Of a DNA stretch of 14,473 nt, positions 4,293 through 10,835 are shown one piece after another; position 1 is the first letter of the stretch, and each line of letters starts with the position of its first letter. The DNA comes from Clostridia bacterium. Lineage in GTDB: Bacteria > Bacillota_A > Clostridia > Oscillospirales > CAG-272. The stretch spans positions 1-14,473 of the forward strand of contig JAFXHW010000120.1 in NCBI GenBank assembly GCA_017533545.1, in the 5' to 3' direction. The position numbers and the translations under genes were made by a program. The notes under the pieces are model-generated. The model ran no database searches, was not told the DNA's origin, and worked only from the letters and a program-made list of their open reading frames with translations.

Positions 4293-6581
4293 ATGCCCAA
4301 TCTCGTGATTGTGGAGTCTCCCCATAAAGCAGGCACAATAAAAAGTTATCTCGGCTCGGGCTACAAGGTGCTCGCGTCGGTTGGTCATGTCAGAGATCTG
4401 CCCAAGAGCACTCTCGGCGTCGATATAGAAAACGGCTTTGAAGCCCACTACATCAATATCCGCGGCAAAGGCGACGTAATCAAGGAGCTCAAAAAGGAAG
4501 CAAAAGCAGCCGACAAGATCTTCCTCGCAACCGACCCTGACCGCGAAGGCGAAGCAATATCCTGGCATCTTGCCACCGTTCTCGGTATTCCCATGGAAAA
4601 GACCCGCCGAGTTACCTTCAACGAGCTTACAAAATCGGCAGTAAAGGCGGGAATCAAATCGCCCCGCACTATCGATATCGACCTCGTAAACTCCCAGCAG
4701 GCCAGACGAATCCTTGACAGAATCGTTGGTTACAAGCTCAGTCCTTTCCTTTGGAAAACTGTTCGAAGCGGTCTTTCTGCAGGACGAGTTCAGTCGGTTG
4801 CGGTAAAGATCATAATCGACCGCGAAAACGAGATCAACGCTTTCGTTCCCGTTGAATACTGGACGGTTGAAGTTATCGTTGCCGACGAAAAGGGACGCAC
4901 CTTAAAGGCAAAGTTCTACGGCGACAAATCCAAGAAGATCGAGCTTCACAACGAAAAAGAGGCGATGGCAATAGTCAACGCCATCACCGGCAAGAATTTC
5001 ACCGTCGATTCCATCAAAAAGGCTACCCGTCTGAAAAATCCCCTTCCTCCTTTCACAACCTCGACAATGCAGCAGGAAGCATCGCGCCGCCTTGCCTTCC
5101 CCTCCGCAAAGACGATGAAGGTTGCTCAGGAGCTTTACGAAGGTATTCACATAGGCAGTGAGTTCGGCGGCATTCAGGGTCTTATCACCTACATGCGTAC
5201 CGACTCGCAGCGCATCTCCGATGAAGCACAGAAGGCCGCTCACGACTATATCGAGAGCCGCTACGGCAGCGAGTACAATCCGAACGCTCCCCGCGTATAC
5301 AAGGCTAAATCGGGCGCTCAGGACGCACACGAAGCGATCCGCCCCTCGAATATCGCAATCGAGCCCGACAAGATCAAAAAACATCTTACCCCCGATCAGT
5401 ACAAGCTCTACAAGCTCATCTGGAACCGCTTTACCGCAAGCCAGATGGCATCGGCCGAGCTTGAAACGGTATCGGCTGACCTCGAATGTGCCAACAATAT
5501 CTTCCGAGCCGCAGGATACACCGTTAAGTTCCCCGGCTATCTTGCTGTTTACGATGATACCGATCATACTCCCGACGAAAGAGCCGATCACAACGCTGAA
5601 GAAGTACCCGAAAAGACCGCTCTTCCCCCTCTGAGCGAGGGCGAAAAGCTTGATTGCAATAAGATCTCTCCCGCACAGCACTTTACCGAGCCCCCTCCGC
5701 GCTACAACGAAGGCTCGCTCGTTAAGTTCCTCGAAGAAAACGGCATCGGCCGTCCCTCCACCTTCGCCTCGATCATCACCACCATCATTCAGCGCGGTTA
5801 CGTCGAGCGCGAGGGCAAATCGCTCAAACCCACACAGCTCGGATATGTCACCAACGACCTTATCTCGAAGTATTTCCCCGACATCGTAGACTACGAGTTT
5901 ACCGCTCAGATGGAAAACGATCTCGATAACATCGAGCACGGCGAGACCAGCGTTGAATCTATCCTCTCCCGCTTCTACACAGGCTTTGAGCGCGATCTGG
6001 AGAATGCCTCCAAATCGGTAAGCGAGGTCGAGCTTCCCGCAGAACAGACCGATATCATCTGCGAAAAGTGCGGTGCCAAGATGATAGTGAAAAATGGCCG
6101 CTACGGCAAATTTGCCGCCTGCCCCAACTATCCCGAATGCAAAAACGCAAAGCCTCTCGAAAATGAAAAGCAGCCTGAAAAGGAAAATGCAAACGCAAAG
6201 AAGACCGACATGAAGTGCGAGCTGTGCGGCGCCGATATGGTACTCCGCTCGGGACGTTTCGGATCCTTCTATGCCTGCAACAAGTATCCCACATGCAAGA
6301 ACACCAAACAAATCCAGAAGGATGTCGGTGTGCCCTGCCCCGTTTGCGGAGGCAAGGTTTACGCCCGCCGCGGTAAGAAATCTGTATTCTACAGCTGCGA
6401 AAACTACAAAAACTGCAAATTCTCCTCTTGGGATATGCCTGTAAACGAAAAATGCCCCAACTGCTCCGGTCAGCTTTACCGCAAAAAGGGCAAGGACATG
6501 ATCGTTTGCCACAACGAAGGCTGCAACTACAAGCGCGAGATAGATAAGAACACGGAGACCGATTCCGATGGCACAAATTAA
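4293..6581 (+). CDS. topA: DNA topoisomerase I (type IA)
   Basis: This 762-residue enzyme relaxes negative supercoils by passing one strand through a transient 5'-phosphotyrosine break. The TOPRIM domain carries the general-acid glutamate E8 (VESPHKA) and the Mg-binding motif DPDREGE (81-87). The central clamp includes NSQQARRILDRIVGYKLSP and SAGRVQSVA. The catalytic tyrosine is Y300 in ITYMRTDS. GIGRPSTFASII and the ARAYTLD-like YVTNDLISKYFP region close the core. Four Cys4 zinc fingers follow, starting at C590, C642, C682 and C721; these bind single-stranded DNA and in some species RNA polymerase. The last 14 bases overlap trmFO. All active-site residues are present, so the enzyme should be functional. 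A long open frame on the opposite strand here is a codon-bias shadow. Confidence 0.97.
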   Translation: MPNLVIVESPHKAGTIKSYLGSGYKVLASVGHVRDLPKSTLGVDIENGFEAHYINIRGKGDVIKELKKEAKAADKIFLATDPDREGEAISWHLATVLGIPMEKTRRVTFNELTKSAVKAGIKSPRTIDIDLVNSQQARRILDRIVGYKLSPFLWKTVRSGLSAGRVQSVAVKIIIDRENEINAFVPVEYWTVEVIVADEKGRTLKAKFYGDKSKKIELHNEKEAMAIVNAITGKNFTVDSIKKATRLKNPLPPFTTSTMQQEASRRLAFPSAKTMKVAQELYEGIHIGSEFGGIQGLITYMRTDSQRISDEAQKAAHDYIESRYGSEYNPNAPRVYKAKSGAQDAHEAIRPSNIAIEPDKIKKHLTPDQYKLYKLIWNRFTASQMASAELETVSADLECANNIFRAAGYTVKFPGYLAVYDDTDHTPDERADHNAEEVPEKTALPPLSEGEKLDCNKISPAQHFTEPPPRYNEGSLVKFLEENGIGRPSTFASIITTIIQRGYVEREGKSLKPTQLGYVTNDLISKYFPDIVDYEFTAQMENDLDNIEHGETSVESILSRFYTGFERDLENASKSVSEVELPAEQTDIICEKCGAKMIVKNGRYGKFAACPNYPECKNAKPLENEKQPEKENANAKKTDMKCELCGADMVLRSGRFGSFYACNKYPTCKNTKQIQKDVGVPCPVCGGKVYARRGKKSVFYSCENYKNCKFSSWDMPVNEKCPNCSGQLYRKKGKDMIVCHNEGCNYKREIDKNTETDSDGTN

Positions 6582-7899
6582 GGTAATCGGAGCAGGTCTT
6601 GCCGGATGCGAAGCGGCATATGCCGCCGCAAGAATGGGCGTTGACGTAATTCTTTACGAAATGAAGCCCCAAAAATATTCTCCTGCCCACAAATCCCCTC
6701 TCTTTGGCGAGCTTGTCTGCTCAAATTCGCTTAAGGCGAAGCAGATAAACAATGCCTCGGGAGTTATAAAGGAAGAACTTCGCATACTCGGTTCGCTTAT
6801 AATGCAGGCGGCCGACAAAGCAGAAGTGCCCGCAGGAGGAGCCCTTGCCGTTGACCGCGACATATTCTCACAGTATATCACAGACGCTGTCCGTAATCAC
6901 CCCCGCATCACAGTTGTGGAATGTGAGATCGACTCGTTTGATGACAGCATAACGGTTTGCGCGACCGGCCCTTTGACATCCGACAAAATGGCATCGTATA
7001 TCGCAGACAATATCGGCGGCGATATGCTCCACTTTTTCGATGCCGCCGCTCCCATCGTCGATGCGTCGAGCATCGACCGCGACAAGGTATTCGCCGCATC
7101 GCGCTACGGCAAAGGCGAGGCATCGTATCTCAACTGTCCGATGACAAAAGAGGAATACGATGCATTCTACGATGCGCTGATAAATGCAAGGGTGGCACCT
7201 TTACACGATTTCGACCGCGCATCCCCGCAGGTATTCGAAGGCTGCATGCCCGTCGAGATCATGGCATCACGCGGATATGACACTCTCCGATTCGGCCCGT
7301 TGAAGCCGGTGGGTCTTCCCGATCCCAAAACGGGAGTCGAGCCCTACGCCGTCGTACAGCTTCGTCAGGAAAATCTCCGTGCCGATATGTACAATCTCGT
7401 CGGATTTCAGACAAACCTTACCTTTGACGAACAGAAGAGAGTGTTCGGGCTCATTCCCGGACTCGAAAAGGCAAGCTTCCATCGCTACGGTGTCATGCAC
7501 CGCAACACATTTTTGAACTCACCCCAGCTTCTCAACGCAGACTATTCGATGCGCGAGAAAAAGAATATATTCTTTGCGGGACAGATGACCGGTGTCGAAG
7601 GATATCTCGAATCCACCTCCTCAGGCATGGTTGCGGGTATAAATGCCGCCCGCCGCGCGCTGGGACTTGACAGCGTCATCTTCCCGCCCACCACCGTTAT
7701 CGGTGCGCTTGCTTCATACATCAGCGACCCGAATGTCACATCATTTCAGCCGATGAATGCCAATTTCGGCGTTATGGCATCGCTTGACAGAAAGGTCAAG
7801 GGAGGCAAAAAGGCGCGTCACGAGGCAATCGGCATGCGAGCAGTTGAAACGATGAGAGAGAATTTTTCGCATCTTTTTGACGAAAACAAGGAAAACTGA
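6568..7899 (+). CDS. trmFO: Methylenetetrahydrofolate-tRNA-(uracil-5-)-methyltransferase TrmFO
   Basis: TrmFO forms m5U54 (the T of the T-loop) in tRNA using methylenetetrahydrofolate and reduced FAD, in place of SAM-dependent TrmA. The 443-residue product begins with the FAD-binding dinucleotide fold motif GAGLAGCEAAYAAA (G8, G10, G13) and an E31 that would contact the FAD ribose. The two cysteines of the family mechanism correspond to C51 in ELVCSNSLK and C226 in EGCMPVE. The C-terminal FAD-site block GQMTGVEGYLEST-x-GMVAGINAA is intact. It starts 14 bases inside topA, with GGAG (6554-6557) 10 bases upstream, so its translation is probably coupled to topA. The neighbouring topA-trmFO pair is typical of Bacillota. 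Confidence 0.96.
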   Translation: MAQIKVIGAGLAGCEAAYAAARMGVDVILYEMKPQKYSPAHKSPLFGELVCSNSLKAKQINNASGVIKEELRILGSLIMQAADKAEVPAGGALAVDRDIFSQYITDAVRNHPRITVVECEIDSFDDSITVCATGPLTSDKMASYIADNIGGDMLHFFDAAAPIVDASSIDRDKVFAASRYGKGEASYLNCPMTKEEYDAFYDALINARVAPLHDFDRASPQVFEGCMPVEIMASRGYDTLRFGPLKPVGLPDPKTGVEPYAVVQLRQENLRADMYNLVGFQTNLTFDEQKRVFGLIPGLEKASFHRYGVMHRNTFLNSPQLLNADYSMREKKNIFFAGQMTGVEGYLESTSSGMVAGINAARRALGLDSVIFPPTTVIGALASYISDPNVTSFQPMNANFGVMASLDRKVKGGKKARHEAIGMRAVETMRENFSHLFDENKEN

Positions 7900-7930
7900 C
7901 CACTAAAATGTATAAAGGAATTTACATATC

Positions 7931-8986
7931 ATGAAGATCATTATCGATGCAATGGGCGGAGACAATGCCCCTGAACAAATAGTTTTAGGTGCCATTGAAG
8001 GAGCGATGGAGCAGGATGTCAATATCGTGCTCGTCGGAAATGAAAGCATCATTCGCGATATCGCCGCAAAGCACTCTCTTTGCATCGATGGCAATGACAA
8101 AATCGAGATCGTTCATACCGAGGGTGTTATCACGATGGAAGACCCCGCTCTCAGCGTTGTGCGCGATAAGCGCGATTCTTCGATGGGAGTAGGCCTTCGT
8201 ATGCTGGCCGATGGAAGCGGAGATGCATTCGTTTCTGCCGGCAACACCGGCGCGCTCCACGCAGGATCGTCGCTGCTCGTTCGCCGCATCAAGGGAATCC
8301 AGCGCTCGGCTATCGCCACTGTCCTCCCCTTTGCAAATCCCACCTTGCTTATCGACTCGGGCGCAAATACCGAAGTCGAAGCCTCCCATCTTTTACAGTT
8401 CGGAGTTATGGGATCGATCTATATGAACAAGGTCCTCAAGGTTGAAAATCCCCGTGTCGGCCTTTTAAACAACGGCACCGAGGAAACCAAGGGCACAAAG
8501 AAGCTCGTTGAGGCGTATCAGGTTCTCAAAGATGCCGACACGATAAACTTTATCGGCAACGTTGAGGGCAAAACTCTTCCCTACGGCGAGTGCGACGTTA
8601 TCGTTACAGACGGATTTACCGGAAACATTCTTTTAAAGAGCGTTGAAGGCCTTGCCTCCTACTTCATGAAATACTTAAAGGGCATTTTCACAAAGAATAT
8701 CGCGACCAAAATGTCCTATCTCGGTGCGAAAAAGCACCTTCACGAGATGAAAAACACCTTTGATGCATCTGCTTACGGCGGAGCACCCCTTTTGGGTCTT
8801 GCAAAGCCTGTAATCAAGGCTCACGGCAGCTCCGATGCTTTGGCGATAAAGAATGCAATCCGTCAGGCCAAGCAATTTGTATCGAAGGGTGTTATAAACG
8901 AGATCATCGACTCTCTTGCCGCACTTAGTGCCAAGAACGATGCAGAGAAAGAAGCAATATCCGAGGAAAACAGTAATAATGGATAA
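7931..8986 (+). CDS. plsX: Phosphate acyltransferase PlsX
   Basis: PlsX converts acyl-ACP and phosphate to acyl-phosphate, the donor used by membrane PlsY in the first step of phospholipid synthesis; it is a peripheral membrane enzyme. The 351-residue protein opens IIIDAMGGDNAPEQIV (DAMGGDNAP at 6-14), then has VSAGNTGALHAGSS, LLIDSGANTEVEASHLLQF, GLLNNGTEETKG, VTDGFTGNILLKS and YGGAPLLGL, all PlsX signatures. The last 17 or so residues are a charged tail. AAAGGAA (7914-7920) lies 10 bases before the ATG. A fapR or fab gene is not adjacent, and no acpP separates it from rnc; the rnc start overlaps its last 8 bases. Confidence 0.96.
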   Translation: MKIIIDAMGGDNAPEQIVLGAIEGAMEQDVNIVLVGNESIIRDIAAKHSLCIDGNDKIEIVHTEGVITMEDPALSVVRDKRDSSMGVGLRMLADGSGDAFVSAGNTGALHAGSSLLVRRIKGIQRSAIATVLPFANPTLLIDSGANTEVEASHLLQFGVMGSIYMNKVLKVENPRVGLLNNGTEETKGTKKLVEAYQVLKDADTINFIGNVEGKTLPYGECDVIVTDGFTGNILLKSVEGLASYFMKYLKGIFTKNIATKMSYLGAKKHLHEMKNTFDASAYGGAPLLGLAKPVIKAHGSSDALAIKNAIRQAKQFVSKGVINEIIDSLAALSAKNDAEKEAISEENSNNG

Positions 8987-9716
8987 AAAGAATGTTTTGA
9001 TCGAACAAAATACAGATTTTGATAAATTAGAGCAGGATATCGGGTATAAATTCAAGAACCGGGCACTGCTCTACCGTGCTTTGACCCATTCTTCATACAC
9101 AAACGAGCAGAAGACAAAGGGAAATATCGCCGAATCTAACGAGCGGCTTGAATTCCTCGGAGATTCGGTACTCTCGCTTATTGTAAGTGAGGACATTTTC
9201 AAGAACTATCCTCAGATGCCCGAAGGCGAGCTTTCCCGCATCAGAGCGGGCACGGTATGTGAGCGCGCGCTCGGCGAATATGCCTCCACCTTCTCGCTCG
9301 GTTCTTACCTCTTTATGGGAAAGGGCGAGGCAATGACACGCGGGCGAGAGAGAGTTTCCCTCATCGCCGATGCCTTTGAGGCTCTGCTGGCTGCCATTTA
9401 TCTGGACGGCGGCATTGAAGCGACGAAAACGTTTGTTATGCCCTTTATCACAAGCGAGATCGGGCGCATCTTCAAGAGCGGCCACACCGAAGACTACAAA
9501 ACGATGCTTCAGCAGATCGTTCAGCAGGAGCGCGGCGAGATACTCGAATATGCGCTTGCAGGTATGAGCGGACCCGCTCACGACCGCATCTTTACCGTTC
9601 AGGCAAAGCTCAACAGCAACATTATCGGCCGCGGCGAGGGCCGCACAAAGCGCGAGGCCGAACAAAACGCCGCATTTGAAGCGCTGAAGCTTTTCGGCGC
9701 GATCAGCTCAAAGTAA
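8979..9716 (+). CDS. rnc: Ribonuclease III
   Basis: RNase III cuts double-stranded RNA, including rRNA precursors. From the ATG at 8979 the protein is 245 residues. The nuclease domain (about 15-155) carries the signature NERLEFLGDSVL (55-66) with metal ligands E58 and D62, and D131 and E134 in DAFEALLAAIYLDGG. The double-stranded RNA-binding domain spans about 172-243 and ends GRGEGRTKREAEQNAAFEALKLF. An upstream in-frame start at 8916 would add 21 residues deep inside plsX and lacks family support. The chosen ATG has AGGA (8964-8967) upstream and gives a common ATGGATAA-type overlap with plsX. Its stop overlaps the next ATG by one base (TAATG), so plsX, rnc and the radical SAM gene are probably translated together. 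Confidence 0.96.
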   Translation: MDKKNVLIEQNTDFDKLEQDIGYKFKNRALLYRALTHSSYTNEQKTKGNIAESNERLEFLGDSVLSLIVSEDIFKNYPQMPEGELSRIRAGTVCERALGEYASTFSLGSYLFMGKGEAMTRGRERVSLIADAFEALLAAIYLDGGIEATKTFVMPFITSEIGRIFKSGHTEDYKTMLQQIVQQERGEILEYALAGMSGPAHDRIFTVQAKLNSNIIGRGEGRTKREAEQNAAFEALKLFGAISSK

Positions 9717-10750
9717 TGAAAGACAAAAGCAGACGTCATCGCAACATTCCCGTTTTCATCCCTCATCTCGGCTGTCCGCACGACTGCATCTTCTGCAATC
9801 AGCGCACGATATCGGGCAGCAAAAAATTCGACCGCTCGTCGGTTGTAAGCGTCATCGAAAGCGTACTTGAAACGATATCGGATGGCGACGAGACAGAGAT
9901 CGCCTTTTTCGGCGGATCATTTACGGGAATCGATCGCGGCGACATGATATATCTGCTCGACACCGCGCAAAAATACGTCGATGATGGACGCGTTGAGTCG
10001 ATAAGGCTTTCCACCCGCCCTGATTACATCGACAATGAGATTCTCGACATTCTCGCTCACTACTCGGTCAAAACGATCGAGCTGGGCATACAGAGCCTTT
10101 CAGACGAGGTTTTGCGAGTATGCGAACGCGGTCACAGCGCAGAATGTGCGATAAATGCCTGCAAAATGGTCAAGGAAGCGAATTTTTTGCTTGTCGGTCA
10201 GATGATGGTCGGCCTTCCCTCGTCAACTGCCGAAGACGAGCGCGCTACTGCCGAAGAGATATGCCGTCTCGGTGCCGACGGAGCGAGAATATATCCGACC
10301 GTGGTTTTGAATTCGACTGCTCTTCACAAGATGGCCAGCGAAGGGAAATACACTCCGTTAAGCGATGAAGAGGCAGTTAACAGAACTGCCGACCTTATCG
10401 AGATATTCGACAAATACGATATCCCCGTCATTCGCATCGGCCTTTGCGCATCGGAGGAGCTTATCGACTCTGTGGGGGTTGGCGAATTTAACGAGGCCAT
10501 CGGCGATATGGCACAAAGCGAGGCCTTTTACAGACGCATCTGTCAGGCGCTCGACGAAGTTCAATACGATATTCAAGGCAAATACATCACAATTTTTTGT
10601 CCCAAAGGATGCACGTCTAAAGTATCCGGACACAACAAGTGCAATAAAAATCGAATTATAAGTAATTATAAGATAAAAAATGTCAAAATAATTGAAAATG
10701 ACACAATTTCGGGTTATAATATAAAGATAGGATACAATAAAACCCGATAA
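9716..10750 (+). CDS. Elp3-like radical SAM protein of unknown substrate
   Basis: The 344-residue product has the radical SAM cluster motif C20-x3-C24-x2-C27 (GCPHDCIFCNQ), the SAM-contacting GGSF (66-69), a RLSTRPDYID segment and ELGIQSLSDEVL (from E122), typical of the Elp3/MiaB-like branch (COG1243-type). The acetyltransferase domain of true Elp3 is missing. The C-terminal part (CPKGCTSKVSGHNKCNKNRI, then a basic tail) resembles the small tail domain of the short bacterial members. It starts on the last base of rnc. This gene is often found between rnc and smc in Clostridia, which hints at an RNA-linked role, but the reaction is not known to me. Its last ~120 bases are much richer in A/T than the rest of the gene and contain the likely smc promoter. 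Confidence 0.85.
   Translation: MKDKSRRHRNIPVFIPHLGCPHDCIFCNQRTISGSKKFDRSSVVSVIESVLETISDGDETEIAFFGGSFTGIDRGDMIYLLDTAQKYVDDGRVESIRLSTRPDYIDNEILDILAHYSVKTIELGIQSLSDEVLRVCERGHSAECAINACKMVKEANFLLVGQMMVGLPSSTAEDERATAEEICRLGADGARIYPTVVLNSTALHKMASEGKYTPLSDEEAVNRTADLIEIFDKYDIPVIRIGLCASEELIDSVGVGEFNEAIGDMAQSEAFYRRICQALDEVQYDIQGKYITIFCPKGCTSKVSGHNKCNKNRIISNYKIKNVKIIENDTISGYNIKIGYNKTR
10692..10720 (+). promoter_or_regulatory. Probable sigma-A promoter of smc inside the radical SAM gene
   Basis: TTGAAA (10692-10697) and a perfect TATAAT (10715-10720) are exactly 17 bases apart. The local sequence is A/T-rich. Transcription would start near 10727 and give smc a leader of about 105 nt. It lies wholly inside the 3' end of the upstream coding sequence. 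Confidence 0.7.
10709..10747 (+). repeat. Inverted repeat bracketing the smc promoter -10
   Basis: TCGGGTT (10709-10715) is the perfect reverse complement of AACCCGA (10741-10747), separated by 25 A/T-rich bases. It spans the -10 box and the expected start point. It may be an operator, an RNA stem at the end of the radical SAM message, or chance; no T run follows, so it is not a standard terminator. Confidence 0.4.
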
Positions 10751-10791
10751 AATTTACTCGAAAAGACCCCTGGCACAGGAATTAATAAAAG

Positions 10792-10818
10792 GGCATGAGG
10801 CGGTAGCGCCGATATGCC
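10792..10818 (+). promoter_or_regulatory. Hairpin in the smc leader next to the ribosome site
   Basis: GGCAT (10792-10796) pairs with ATGCC (10814-10818) and GGCG (10799-10802) with CGCC (10807-10810), closed by a GTAG loop. Between the two stems, GA faces GA plus a bulged T, which allows tandem G-A pairs. The hairpin ends 4 bases before the GGAGG of smc, so it could tune ribosome access. A regulatory role is inferred. Confidence 0.5.
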
Positions 10819-10822
10819 AATC

Positions 10823-10835
10823 GGAGGAAAATGTG
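10823..10835 (+). promoter_or_regulatory. smc ribosome site with overlapping ATG/GTG starts
   Basis: GGAGG (10823-10827) is 5 bases from the GTG at 10833. The ATG at 10831 overlaps it but reads only M-C-V before TAA (10840-10842). The GTG frame gives the canonical MRLKSLELFGFKSF, so GTG is the smc start. Confidence 0.8.

Noticed and set aside
4902..6512. 536-codon open frame on the - strand opposite topA
   Set aside because: It lies entirely inside a well-conserved gene, is the mirror of its codon bias, and its translation shows no recognisable motif.
8916..8978. Earlier in-frame start for rnc inside plsX
   Set aside because: The extra 21 residues are not part of RNase III, and the ATG at 8979 has its own AGGA and the usual overlap spacing.
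10731..10832. In-frame open extension of smc upstream of GTG 10833 (about 34 codons, including AQELIKGHEAVAP)
   Set aside because: It looks somewhat protein-like, but it has no good start codon with a ribosome site, and SMC proteins begin at MRLKSLELFGFKSF right after the strong GGAGG.
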